From Streptomyces sp. NBC_00259 (GTDB lineage Bacteria; Actinomycetota; Actinomycetes; Streptomycetales; Streptomycetaceae), in the NCBI RefSeq assembly GCF_036181745.1, contig NZ_CP108080.1:2356001-2420000 (forward strand): a stretch of 64,000 nucleotides of DNA, given 5' to 3'. A program made the position numbers and the translations under genes. Shown here piece after piece: positions 16,837 through 25,320 of this stretch (the first letter of the stretch is position 1; every line of letters starts with the position of its first letter). The notes beneath the pieces are model-generated. The model was not told the origin of the DNA. It made no database searches and was given only the letters and a program-made list of their open reading frames with translations.

Positions 16837-19409
16837 GGCGTGGCCACCGCCTTGCCGTCGGCGCCGGTCGCCCCGCGGGTGAACCGGGGGTGGATCAGGC
16901 CGACGCAGCTGTACGGCAGGTCGTCGACCTCCTCGACGGGGACGCCGCGCTGCGCGGCCAGCAGCCGTACGTGGTCGAGGTCGGCGCCCGCGCCGCGCTT
17001 GGCGAGGATCTTCCAGGGGACGCGGCGCAGCAGGACCCGGGTGGTCTCGCCGACACCGGGCTTGACCAGATTGACGTCGTGGATGCCGTACTCCTCGCTG
17101 ATCCGCTCCACGGCGGCCCAGCCGACCCAGGTGGGTGCCCGGTCCGCCGACAGCAGCTCCTTCACGTCGGCGTCGACGGCGTCGGCGACGTCGTCGAAGC
17201 GGGCCGCGACGGTGTCGAGGAAGTGGCCGGAGACGTCGGCTCCGGCCAGCTCGCGGTAGAACTTCGCGCCGTGGAAGTCGGACGGGCCGACCAGGTCGGT
17301 GCGCAGGACGGTGCGTGAGATCAGCCCGGAGACGGTGGAGTTGAGGCAGGCGGAGGGGATGAGGAAGTCCTCGCGGGTGCCGTACGTACGGACACAGCCG
17401 CCCGGGTCGGCGAGGACCGCGATCTCGGGGTCGAAGCCGTCGAACTCCGCGACCGCGTCCGCCAGTTCGCGGGTGATGGCGCCCTTGCCCGTCCAGCCGT
17501 CGACGAACACCACGTCGGCGGGGTCGTGGTGGGCGGCGAGCCAGCGCAGCGCGTTGGCGTCGATGCCGCGGCCGCGGACGATCGAGACGGCGTAGTGCGG
17601 CAGGTCAAGGCCGTGGCGGTGCTGGGCCCAGCGGCGCATGAGTACGCCGACGGGGGTGCCGGCGCGGGCCAGCGAGACCAGGACGGGGCGCGGCTGCGGG
17701 TCCGCTGCGCGCCGGCCACGGCGCAGGGGGAGTTCGGCGAGGACCGTGTCGGTGACGGCGCCCACGGCACGGGCGATGCGGGCGGCCGAGGTGTCGAGCG
17801 CGGCGTGGAACAGCTCCTGGTACTGCTCGCTGGGCTGGTACTCGACGGGCAGGGACTCGGCGTAGTGCGCGCCACCGCTCTGTATCGCCTCCTCGCGCTC
17901 CTCGGTGGGTGCTTCGAGTTCGACGTCCGAGAGGTCCTGGAGCAGCCAGCCGACCTCTTCGGGCGCGTACGAGGAGAAGTCGGGTCCGCGGAGCGGCTCG
18001 GGCAGCATGGATTCCCTTCCGGGGACGTGCATGGGTTCCCTTCCGGGGACGTGACTGGGGAGGACCGCGAGCACGACGTGCGGGACGTGTGCGGCGAGCT
18101 GCGCGAGCAGGCCGTCCGGAGCGTGCAGCGAGGGGGTGTCCGCCGTCGAGTCCACGACGGCCACGACCGCGTCGAAGCCGCTGCCGGTGACGTTGTACGC
18201 GTACCGGTCGCCGGGGCCGTCGGCCGGATCGTCATGGGCCGGGAAGACGAGCCGGTTCCGTATCGCGTAGCCGGGGTCGTCCACGGCGAGCACGGGTGAG
18301 CGTGTCGTCGTCGAGTAGCGCACCTCGACCTCGTGCGCGGTCGTGGCCCGCTCCAGCTCGAGGGCGAGCCGCAACGGCGCGTACATCAGCTCCTCGCAGC
18401 CGAGCACGAGCACTCGCTGCGGCGTGGCCCTCCCCTCCGGGGTCCCGAGGGCCTCGGCGAGGCGTCGCGCCATACGGGGCAGGGCCGCCTCCAGCTCGAC
18501 GCGGTGCGCCGGGGTGAAGCCGTGCCGTCCGCCGTCGGGGACGCCCGCGGGCCAGTCGAGCTCGACGCGCACGACGCTCCCGCCCCGCGCCTCGTCGCCC
18601 TCGTCGCCCGCAGGGCCCGCGTCGCCCGCAGCGCCCGCGTCGGTGACACGCGAGGAAGCGGTCTCAGGGGACTCGGTCCCCGAGGGCGTGGTCTCGTGGT
18701 GGGCCACCAGGGCCTGGCCCTTCTCCAGGACTCCGTCCGGGAGCCGGACCGTTCCGCCCGCCGTCGCCACCAGATCGATCCGGGCGTCGATCTCCCGGGC
18801 GAAGACCTCCAGGCGGCCCAGATCGGCCGGCGAGCGCATGTCGACCAGGGCGACGACCACGTACCGCTTGCGGGGGTGGCGCTCGTGGAGGTCGCGGATG
18901 GTGTTCAGGACGGTGTTCCCGGTGGAGAACTCGTCGTCCACGAGCACCAGCGGGCCCTCGCCGGCCAGCAGCTTCGGGTCCTCGGGGAGCAGCAGGTGGG
19001 AGGTGGCGTGGGAGTGGGACTCCTCGAAGCCGCCGGCGGGGTCGACGCCGTCGACGGGACGGCGCGTGGAGTGCAGGTACGGCGCGAGGCCCAGGCCGTC
19101 GGCGACCGAGTGGCCGAGGCCGGTCGCGGTCTCCGCGTAGCCGAGGACGACGGCGCGCGCCGCCTCCTCGGTCCCCAGCAGCTCCCGCACCCGCTCGCCG
19201 AGCGCGAAGCCGTGGCCGTACACGACGGAAGGTTTCTGCGGCACGTGCTTGCCGAGGACGTGGGACACCAGCAGATGCGCCCGCTTCGGGTTGCGCCGCA
19301 GGGCCAGGCCCAGCAGCTCTTTCAGCCCGTCGTCGCCGACGAGCTCCACGCCCAGTCGCTGGGAGACCCAGCTGCCCGACCACTCCACTGCTTCGTATTC
19401 CTCCGTCAT
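16833..19409 (-). CDS. Fused double phosphoribosyltransferase with TRSP and Pelota-like regions (Ter-associated)
   Basis: This 858-residue protein appears to join two enzymes. Residues about 30-240 form a PRTase_2-type domain with the PRPP loop VLVDDEFSTGNTV near 155. Residues about 275-480 are a TRSP domain with the eponymous STTTRSPV near 370. Residues about 515-780 are a second PRTase (PRTase_1, once called StiP) with VFVDGWTGKGAITREL near 640. The C-terminal 70 residues (GVGETTRVLLRRVP, then LPYSCVGLIHPRF) resemble the Pelota-type RNA-binding domain. It is preceded by a CitE-like lyase (stop/start overlap TGATG) and followed by a HAD phosphatase (GTGA overlap). I infer assembly of a ribosylated metabolite under stress. 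Confidence 0.82.
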   Translation of the reverse strand: MTEEYEAVEWSGSWVSQRLGVELVGDDGLKELLGLALRRNPKRAHLLVSHVLGKHVPQKPSVVYGHGFALGERVRELLGTEEAARAVVLGYAETATGLGHSVADGLGLAPYLHSTRRPVDGVDPAGGFEESHSHATSHLLLPEDPKLLAGEGPLVLVDDEFSTGNTVLNTIRDLHERHPRKRYVVVALVDMRSPADLGRLEVFAREIDARIDLVATAGGTVRLPDGVLEKGQALVAHHETTPSGTESPETASSRVTDAGAAGDAGPAGDEGDEARGGSVVRVELDWPAGVPDGGRHGFTPAHRVELEAALPRMARRLAEALGTPEGRATPQRVLVLGCEELMYAPLRLALELERATTAHEVEVRYSTTTRSPVLAVDDPGYAIRNRLVFPAHDDPADGPGDRYAYNVTGSGFDAVVAVVDSTADTPSLHAPDGLLAQLAAHVPHVVLAVLPSHVPGREPMHVPGRESMLPEPLRGPDFSSYAPEEVGWLLQDLSDVELEAPTEEREEAIQSGGAHYAESLPVEYQPSEQYQELFHAALDTSAARIARAVGAVTDTVLAELPLRRGRRAADPQPRPVLVSLARAGTPVGVLMRRWAQHRHGLDLPHYAVSIVRGRGIDANALRWLAAHHDPADVVFVDGWTGKGAITRELADAVAEFDGFDPEIAVLADPGGCVRTYGTREDFLIPSACLNSTVSGLISRTVLRTDLVGPSDFHGAKFYRELAGADVSGHFLDTVAARFDDVADAVDADVKELLSADRAPTWVGWAAVERISEEYGIHDVNLVKPGVGETTRVLLRRVPWKILAKRGAGADLDHVRLLAAQRGVPVEEVDDLPYSCVGLIHPRFTRGATGADGKAVATP
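18011..18058. repeat. 24-bp tandem duplication in the PRTase linker
   Basis: Units 18011-18034 and 18035-18058 share TTCCCTTCCGGGGACGTG and encode the doubled peptide HVPGREPM/HVPGRESM, in the linker between the TRSP domain and the second phosphoribosyltransferase. It is in frame and adds eight residues. Confidence 0.85.
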
Positions 19410-20572
19410 CAGCCTGCCAGACCCGCGGTCAGCAGCTCCACGAAGCCGACGTCCTCGCGGGCGACCCCGAACGCCTCGGCGCGCTGCATGGTGCGCTCCG
19501 CCCAGGCGCGGTGCGGCTTCACTTCGTTCATCTTGTTCGTGTACGCCGAACGCATCACGCCTCCTCCTCCCCGCTCCGGGCGAAGGATGTCCTGCGCGTC
19601 GCTGAACTCCTCGTGACTGACGACCGACAGTGCGTGGACGGGCAGCACATGGGAGGGGTGGATGCAGGTCTTGCCGAGCAGTCCGTTGGCACGGTCGAGC
19701 TCGATCTCCCGCAGCAGTCCGTCGAGGTCGTGCTCGATCAGTGTCGTACGCAGCTTCTCGGCCCGTACCTCCAGGAAGGGGCTGCGGCGCAGCTGCGGCT
19801 TGAAGATGCGCTCCTGGTGCCTGAAATACTCCCAGACCGGGCCGGTGATGGTGAATCCGGTGCCGTCGGAGCGGCCGAGGACATTGACGACGTCCGCGAT
19901 CACATGAGCCACGATCTGGACGTCGTACGCCGTCATGTCGGGCGAGCGGCGCAGTCCGTAGGCCGAGCAGAAGTCCGTGACACCGAGACGGAGCGCCAGG
20001 ATCCGGTCACGGTGGGTGCCGACCGTGCGGGCGATGCCGCTCAGCGTCTCGCGCCGGGTCTCCAGGTGGAGCAGCTCGGGCGATTCGAGCACCGGCATCG
20101 CATACAGTGCCCGGCCGCTCGCCGCCTCCGCCGCGGCCACGGCCGCCAGGAAGGCGCCACCGCGCTCCTCGGTGAACTTGGGGAGTACGAATCCGGACAG
20201 CAGCCGGCTCGTGTCGCCGAGGCGCCGGACGAGGTCCTCGATCTGGCCCGGTTCCCGCACGCGGACGAACAGCAGCGGCACCTCGCCCCGGGCGGCGTCG
20301 AGCTCGGCGAACTGACGGACCAGGTTCTCCTCGGCGCCGGAGACCTCGGCGTCGTCGATGGAATCCTCAAGGCAGAGCACCATGGAGACGACTCCGCGCG
20401 CGGCCTGCTTGATCACGTCGTCCGCGAGACGCGGCCGGGTCGCGGGGCTGTAGAGCGTGGCGCCGAGGGCGACGGAGAGCGCGCTCGCAGGAGAGCCGGC
20501 GTCGAATTCCGCCGGCTCCTGATGGAACAGTTCCTTCCGGGCAGTGGCCGGGATATGCCCGAAATGTCGCAT
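19409..20572 (-). CDS. CitE-like C-C bond lyase (HpcH/HpaI TIM barrel), first gene of the Ter-associated operon
   Basis: A 387-residue TIM-barrel protein of the HpcH/HpaI-citrate lyase beta superfamily (C-C_Bond_Lyase group). Visible marks are VSMVLCLEDSIDDAEV (metal-binding Glu/Asp), YAMPVLESPELLHLETRRE, LRLGVTDFCSAYGLRRSPD and GLLGKTCIHPSHVLPVHALS. The ATG at 20572 is favoured because the family starts MRHFGHI and GGGGGA precedes it; the frame is open further upstream. It leads the operon with the double PRTase and HAD genes, diverging from a terD-like gene. Substrate is unknown; the operon suggests it supplies or cleaves a carbon skeleton for the ribosylated product. Confidence 0.85.
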   Translation of the reverse strand: MRHFGHIPATARKELFHQEPAEFDAGSPASALSVALGATLYSPATRPRLADDVIKQAARGVVSMVLCLEDSIDDAEVSGAEENLVRQFAELDAARGEVPLLFVRVREPGQIEDLVRRLGDTSRLLSGFVLPKFTEERGGAFLAAVAAAEAASGRALYAMPVLESPELLHLETRRETLSGIARTVGTHRDRILALRLGVTDFCSAYGLRRSPDMTAYDVQIVAHVIADVVNVLGRSDGTGFTITGPVWEYFRHQERIFKPQLRRSPFLEVRAEKLRTTLIEHDLDGLLREIELDRANGLLGKTCIHPSHVLPVHALSVVSHEEFSDAQDILRPERGGGGVMRSAYTNKMNEVKPHRAWAERTMQRAEAFGVAREDVGFVELLTAGLAG

Positions 20573-20778
20573 CTGAATCCCCCGTACTGCCTCTGCGGCC
20601 CGTGGTTGAGGTGGCCGGTAATAGTACGTAGGAACAGGTGTCAAGAGTTCCCCAGGTGTATGAAATCCAGGTAACTCGTGCACTTCGTCCCCGACTCAGA
20701 CTGCCCTGTGCCGACCCGGGACATGCCCGGTCGACCCCGCGTTGTCCGCAGGGGGCGCGGGAAGGCAGGATGACGGGC
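20573..20778. promoter_or_regulatory. Divergent promoter region between lyase operon and terD-like gene
   Basis: 206 bases separate the two start codons and must contain both promoters. The stretch near the lyase is more AT-rich (GGTAATAGTACGTAGGAACAG, 20616-20636) than its surroundings. I could not assign -35/-10 pairs with confidence. Confidence 0.45.
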
Positions 20779-21651
20779 ATGACGCACGCGATGCTGAAGG
20801 GCTCCAACGTTCCGCTCGGAGCGACCGCGGTCCGGGCCGTTCTGCGCTGGTCCCCCGGCGCCGGGGTGCCTGACGTGGACGCGTCCGCCCTGCTGCTGGG
20901 CACCGACGGCCGTGTGCGCTCCGACGAGGACTTCGTCTTCTACAACCAGCCCCGGCACCCGTCCGGACTGGTACGGCTGCTGCCCAAGAAGCACACCGGC
21001 GAGGGGTTCACGGACACGGTCCAGGCGGACGTCGGCTCGCTCGACGCGTCGGTCGACCAGGTGGTGCTCGCGGCGTCCTGCGACGGCGGCACCTTCTCCG
21101 GCGTGCGTGACCTGCGGATCATGATCTACGACGCCGCGACGACGGACGGTGAGCCGCTCGCCTCGTTCGACGTCCGCGCGGAGACGGGCGAGGAGACCGC
21201 GGTCATCTGCGGCGAGCTGTACCGGCGCGGCGACGGCTGGAAGTTCCGCGCGGTGGGGCAGGGCTATCCGACGGGGCTGATCGGCCTGGCCACGGCCTTC
21301 GGCATCTCGGTGGACGACAGTGAGCCGTCCGGCACCCCGGCGCAGGGAGCGGCCACGTCTCCCGCCGCGCCCACCGTCTCCGCGCCGCTGCCGCAGGCCC
21401 AGCCGCAGCCGCAGCCGCAGCCCGCCTACGGCTACCCGCAGCCGGCCTCGCCGACCGCCCAGCCCGCCTACGGCTATCCCCAGCCCGCATCCCCGGCGAC
21501 GCAGCCGGCCTACGGCTATCCGCAGCCGGCGGCCGCCGCCACGGACCCGCAGACCGGGTACGGCTATCCGCAGCCCGCCGCAGCGGCCGCTCCCGCGCCC
21601 GACCCGAACTTCCGGCTGCCTCCGATGGGCCCCCAGTTCATCCGGCAGTAG
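20779..21651 (+). CDS. TerD-domain protein with C-terminal YGYPQP repeats
   Basis: A 290-residue protein. Residues 1-175 form a TerD domain: MTHAMLKGSNVPL, DVDASALLLGTDGRV (calcium-site region), [35 protein letters not shown]. The rest is a low-complexity Pro/Gln/Ala tail with four AYGYPQPA-type repeats ending PNFRLPPMGPQFIRQ. TerD domains bind calcium and are linked to tellurite and phage resistance; the tail could mediate surface attachment or condensation (inference). I chose ATG 20779 because AAGGCAGG ends 9 nt upstream; ATG 20770 is too close. It diverges from the lyase operon. Confidence 0.88.
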   Translation: MTHAMLKGSNVPLGATAVRAVLRWSPGAGVPDVDASALLLGTDGRVRSDEDFVFYNQPRHPSGLVRLLPKKHTGEGFTDTVQADVGSLDASVDQVVLAASCDGGTFSGVRDLRIMIYDAATTDGEPLASFDVRAETGEETAVICGELYRRGDGWKFRAVGQGYPTGLIGLATAFGISVDDSEPSGTPAQGAATSPAAPTVSAPLPQAQPQPQPQPAYGYPQPASPTAQPAYGYPQPASPATQPAYGYPQPAAAATDPQTGYGYPQPAAAAAPAPDPNFRLPPMGPQFIRQ

Positions 21652-21690
21652 CCGGCGGTCCTTCCGCAGCAGACGGCAGGTGGCAGGCAG

Positions 21691-21739
21691 CAGACGACAG
21701 ACGGCAGACGGCAGACGGCAGACGGGCAGACGGGCAGAC
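21691..21739. repeat. 7-8-bp tandem repeats (CAGACGG) between converging Ter genes
   Basis: About seven head-to-tail variants of CAGACGG/CAGACGGG fill the 106-bp gap between the terD-like gene and the converging terA-like gene. They follow the terD-like stop by about 40 bases. Confidence 0.85.
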
Positions 21740-21757
21740 CGCAGGGACGGGAGCCGC

Positions 21758-22495
21758 TCAGGCCTTGGTCTTGTAGCCGCGGCCCCACTGCAGTCCCCAG
21801 CCGTACAGCCGGTCCAGCTCGGCCTGGAAGCCGTACACGAACTTCACCTCGCGGCGTACGACCAGCTCGCCCTTGACGTTCTCCACCATGAAGACCGCGC
21901 AGGAGCGGGCCTGTGGTGCGCGCTCGTCCAGTTCGATCTCCACCCGCGGCCCGTTGCTCGGGTAGAGCGTCACCTTCGCGTGCGTACGGTCGAACGCCGG
22001 CGTCCGGTCGTAGATGTAGACGAAGAACAGCAGCCGCTTGATCGAGTCGCGGTGGTCGAGATTGACGAACAGCGTCTCGCCGGACGGTGCGCCGAACCGG
22101 TCGTCGCCGCTGAGCCGGACGAACGGCGGCTCGTTGAGGCTGCCGAAGAAGCTGCCGAGCGGCTGCACCACGCCCTTGCTGCCGTCCGTCAGCTCGTAGA
22201 GACAGCCGAGGTCGAGGTCCACGTTGACGACGCCCTGGGTGTGCGCCTGGACGACCTCGGGCCGGAAGAGCTTCGACGGATGACGCAGCAGCCGGCCGCT
22301 CTGCCGGGACCGGCCCTCGATGTCGGACGTCCGCATCCGCCAGGAGAGATTGACCCGGAGGTTTCCGGTGGCGGCGCCCTGCTTGCTGAGCGAGACCTGC
22401 GGGCGCCGCTTGGTCAGCTGGATGGAGTTCGTCGAGGCGCTGCCCGAGTCGAACTGCGCGTCCCTGCCGCGCCACAAACCGTCCCAGAAGGCCAT
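21758..22495 (-). CDS. TerD-superfamily (TerA-like) tellurium resistance protein
   Basis: The 245-residue product is a divergent, longer TerD-superfamily member: NSIQLTKRRPQVSLSKQG, VNVDLDLGCLYELTDG, DRFGAPSGETLFVNLDHRD, LLFFVYIYDRTPAFDRTHAKV, and a conserved end FVYGFQAELDRLYGWGL. The order of strands matches the duplicated-jelly fold of TerD/TerA, with acidic residues kept at the calcium positions. It probably acts with the adjacent TerD and TerC-like proteins in a membrane-associated stress complex. The ATG at 22495 is preceded by a G-rich stretch (GGGGTGGGGG). Confidence 0.78.
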   Translation of the reverse strand: MAFWDGLWRGRDAQFDSGSASTNSIQLTKRRPQVSLSKQGAATGNLRVNLSWRMRTSDIEGRSRQSGRLLRHPSKLFRPEVVQAHTQGVVNVDLDLGCLYELTDGSKGVVQPLGSFFGSLNEPPFVRLSGDDRFGAPSGETLFVNLDHRDSIKRLLFFVYIYDRTPAFDRTHAKVTLYPSNGPRVEIELDERAPQARSCAVFMVENVKGELVVRREVKFVYGFQAELDRLYGWGLQWGRGYKTKA

Positions 22496-22653
22496 GTCCC
22501 CCACCCCTGCCTGCGCCGGCCCTCCCGGAGCCGGTCCCGATTACCCCTCGCGCGGTCCCGGTGACGACCTCGTCCCGGTAACCGCGCGGGGCGGCCCGGA
22601 GACCGTCTGCCTCCTGGCCGCCCCGCTCAGAGCGTTCCTCAAACCCCGCGGCG

Positions 22654-23787
22654 TCACACTTCCTTTGCCGCGAGTACCTCTTCCTTCGGCTCCTCCGCCG
22701 CCAGCCGGCGGTTGCGCCGAACGGAGGACCAGAAGGACCAGGCGATCAGGGCCACACCGATGAGACCGGTGACGACCTCGGGGACCTCGTACTGGATGGT
22801 GATCAGCAGGATCACGGCGAGGGCGCCGATCGCGTAGTGCGCGCCGTGCTCCAGGTAGACGTAGTCGTCGAGGGTGCCCTGGCGGACCAGGTAGACCGTG
22901 AGGGACCGGACGTACATGGCGCCGATACCGAGGCCGAGCGCGATGACCACCGGGTCGTTGCTGACCGCGAAGGCGCCGATGACACCGTCGAAGGAGAACG
23001 AGGCGTCCAGCACTTCGAGGTACATGAACATGAAGAACGCGGCCTTGCCGACGAGCTTGGCGGCCGAGACCGGCTTTCCGGTCCGCCTGGCCTCCTCCTC
23101 GGCCTCGTGCTCCCGCTCCTCCTCCTCTTCGAGCTTGTCCTCGAAGTAGCCGGAGAGACCGCCGACGACCATGTAGGTGATCAGGCCGGCGACGCCGGCG
23201 AGCAGCACCGTCGCCGACTTGTCCGCGTGCACGCCGCCGTACTGGTGGGCGTGGACGGCGAAGGTCGTCGCGGTGATGAGCAGGACGATCAGCGCGATGC
23301 AGGCCGCCAGCATGTCGACCTTGCCGAGCTTGGCCAGCGGCCGCTCCAGCCAGGCGAGCCACTTGATGTCACGGTCCTCGAAGATGAAGTCGAGGAAGAT
23401 CATCAGAAGGAACATGCCACCGAACGACGCGATCGCCGGGTGGGCGTCGGTGACCAGTTCCTCGTAACGCGCGTGGTCGTTCAGCGCGAGGTCGACCGCC
23501 TCGATGGGGCCGAGTTGCGCGGTGATCGAGACGATCACGACGGGGAACACGAGCCGCATGCCGAAGACGGCGATCAGGATGCCGATGGTGAGGAAGATCT
23601 TCTGCCAGAACTCGCTCATCTTCTTCAGCACGCCGGCGTTGACCACCGCGTTGTCGAAGGAGAGCGAGACTTCCAGGACGGACAGGATCGCGACGAGCCC
23701 GAAGGCCGTCCATCCCCCGTAGAACACCGCAGCGACCAAGCCGAGCGCAGTGACTGCGAACGACCAGCCGAAGGTTTTCAGAACCAC
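22654..23787 (-). CDS. DUF475/TerC-like integral membrane protein
   Basis: A 377-residue protein with eight or nine hydrophobic segments and the TerC-like motifs SLSFDNAVVNAGVL (about 42-56) and DASFSFDGVIGAFAVSNDPV (about 260-280). Each carries a conserved intramembrane Asp that may bind a metal ion. A charged loop (KLEEEEEREHEAEEEARR) separates the halves. TerC proteins have been linked to Mn2+ export and to the Ter complex; here it sits between terA-like and terD genes. The start is a GTG. Confidence in family is high, in transported ion low. Confidence 0.88.
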   Translation of the reverse strand: MVLKTFGWSFAVTALGLVAAVFYGGWTAFGLVAILSVLEVSLSFDNAVVNAGVLKKMSEFWQKIFLTIGILIAVFGMRLVFPVVIVSITAQLGPIEAVDLALNDHARYEELVTDAHPAIASFGGMFLLMIFLDFIFEDRDIKWLAWLERPLAKLGKVDMLAACIALIVLLITATTFAVHAHQYGGVHADKSATVLLAGVAGLITYMVVGGLSGYFEDKLEEEEEREHEAEEEARRTGKPVSAAKLVGKAAFFMFMYLEVLDASFSFDGVIGAFAVSNDPVVIALGLGIGAMYVRSLTVYLVRQGTLDDYVYLEHGAHYAIGALAVILLITIQYEVPEVVTGLIGVALIAWSFWSSVRRNRRLAAEEPKEEVLAAKEV

Positions 23788-23855
23788 TGGCTACCCAATC
23801 GTTGTGTACGGAGCTCTCCCGCCGAACGGGACTCCCCCGCGCCGCACGCGGCTTT

Positions 23856-24431
23856 TTACGAAACGTTGACCCCAAAGTCTAGAGCGATGCCCCGGAGCCC
23901 CGACGCGTACCCCTGGCCCACCGCCCTGAACTTCCATTCGCCGCCGTACCGGTACAGCTCGCCGAAGATCATCGCGGTCTCGGTCGAGGCGTCCTCGCTC
24001 AGGTCGTAGCGCGCGAGCTCCTGACCGTCGGCCTGGTTGACCACACGGATGAAGGCGTTGCTGACCTGGCCGAACGTCTGGCCGCGATTGTCGGCGTCAT
24101 GGATCGAGACCGGAAAGATGATCTTGTCGCAGTGAGCCGGGACCGCGGAGAGGTCGACGATCAGCGACTCGTCGTCCCCGTCACCCTCACCCGTGAGGTT
24201 GTCGCCGGTGTGCGTGACCGAGCCCTCCGGGCTCGTCAGATTGTTGTAGAAGACGAACCACTCGTCGCCGAGCACCCGGCCCGACTGGCAGAGCAGTGCG
24301 CTCGCATCGAGGTCGAAGGGCGCTCCGGTGGTGGAGCGCGCGTCCCAGCCGAGCCCGACGAGGACCTGGGTGAGGTTCGGTGCGGCCTTGGAGAGGGAGA
24401 CATTGCCTCCCTTGGCGAGCGTGACGCCCAT
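23856..24431 (-). CDS. terD: TerD family protein
   Basis: A classical 191-residue TerD protein starting [20 protein letters not shown], with the calcium-binding features [17 protein letters not shown] and [17 protein letters not shown], and ending [16 protein letters not shown] followed by DFGVNVS. TerD proteins are cytosolic, bind Ca2+ and protect against tellurite, colicins and phage in enterobacteria. In Streptomyces they affect differentiation. GGGGAGG lies 8 nt before the ATG. The second terD copy is immediately upstream, about 60-70 percent identical by eye. Confidence 0.93.
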   Translation of the reverse strand: MGVTLAKGGNVSLSKAAPNLTQVLVGLGWDARSTTGAPFDLDASALLCQSGRVLGDEWFVFYNNLTSPEGSVTHTGDNLTGEGDGDDESLIVDLSAVPAHCDKIIFPVSIHDADNRGQTFGQVSNAFIRVVNQADGQELARYDLSEDASTETAMIFGELYRYGGEWKFRAVGQGYASGLRGIALDFGVNVS

Positions 24432-24511
24432 GTCGGTGTCCTCCCCTGGATGTGCGGAATTACAGGCGCGTCCGGCGCCGCACGGATGGTGTGCGGCGCC
24501 GGCTGCGTTTC

Positions 24512-24530
24512 TCCGGGGTCGGCCCCCGGA
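24512..24530 (-). terminator. Hairpin between the two terD genes
   Basis: TCCGGGG (24512-24518) pairs with CCCCGGA (24524-24530) around a 5-nt loop, downstream of the terD gene at 24562-25137. It is short but fits a terminator or attenuator. Confidence 0.5.
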
Positions 24531-24561
24531 CCCCCAGCAGACTGGGACGTACGGGTGTGGC

Positions 24562-25137
24562 TCAGACGTTGACCCCGAAGTCCTGCGCGATGCCGCGCAG
24601 ACCCGAGGCGTAGCCCTGGCCGATGGCGCGGAACTTCCACTCCGCTCCGTTGCGGTACAGCTCGCCGAAGACCATGGCGGTCTCGGTCGAGGCGTCCTCG
24701 CTCAGGTCGTAGCGCGCGAGCTCCTCGCCGTTGGCCTGGTTCACCACGCGGATGAACGCGTTGCGGACCTGGCCGAAGGACTGCTGACGGCTCTCGGCGT
24801 CGTAGATCGACACCGGGAACACGATCTTCTGAACGTCGGCCGGGACACCGGCGAGGTTCACCTTGATCTGCTCGTCGTCGCCCTCGCCCTCGCCGGTGAT
24901 GTTGTCACCGGTGTGCTCGACCGAGCCGTCGGGGCTCTTCAGGTTGTTGAAGAACACGAAGTTGCCGTCGAGTGCGACCTTGCCCTCGTCGTTCGTCAGC
25001 AGGGCGCTGGCGTCGAGGTCGAAGTCGGTCCCGGTGGTGGTGCGGACGTCCCAGCCCAGACCGACGGTGACCGCGGTCAGGTTGGGGGCGGCCTTGGTCA
25101 GCGAGACGTTGCCGCCCTTGCTGAGGCTGACTCCCAC
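24562..25137 (-). CDS. terD: TerD family protein
   Basis: A 191-residue TerD paralogue of the neighbouring gene ([84 protein letters not shown]). It differs in having an insertion in the first calcium loop ([12 protein letters not shown]). The GTG at 25137 is the right start: GGGAGG is 5 nt upstream, while the longer frame to 25149 adds residues atypical of the family. A hairpin separates it from the second terD, so the two may be expressed at different levels. Confidence 0.93.
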   Translation of the reverse strand: MGVSLSKGGNVSLTKAAPNLTAVTVGLGWDVRTTTGTDFDLDASALLTNDEGKVALDGNFVFFNNLKSPDGSVEHTGDNITGEGEGDDEQIKVNLAGVPADVQKIVFPVSIYDAESRQQSFGQVRNAFIRVVNQANGEELARYDLSEDASTETAMVFGELYRNGAEWKFRAIGQGYASGLRGIAQDFGVNV

Positions 25138-25248
25138 GAGTCCTCCCATGTGGTTTCAGGGGCAGCGCCCCCGTCGTGCGTTGGCATTCGGATCAACGTG
25201 TGGATCCTAGTGACCGGTTCCCGGGTGAGACACCCTTTGAGCCGGGGG

Positions 25249-25269
25249 TCCGGGGGTTTGTCCCCCGGA
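25249..25269 (-). terminator. Terminator of the peroxiredoxin gene
   Basis: TCCGGGGG (25249-25256) pairs with CCCCCGGA (25262-25269) around TTTGT. It lies downstream of the peroxiredoxin gene on the minus strand and before the terD promoter. Confidence 0.6.
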
Positions 25270-25320
25270 ACGGCACAGCGGCCGGGGTCCTCCCGCAGTC
25301 GCGGGTGCCGGCCAGGGCGA

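Noticed and set aside
18007..18058. Tandem repeat as a possible CRISPR or frameshift site
   Set aside because: Only two in-frame units without spacers. No CRISPR array or cas gene was seen anywhere in the window.
22549..22588. Hairpin CGCGCGGT...ACCGCGCG after the DUF475 gene as a terminator
   Set aside because: An 8-bp stem with a loop of about 24 bases is weak evidence in DNA this GC-rich.
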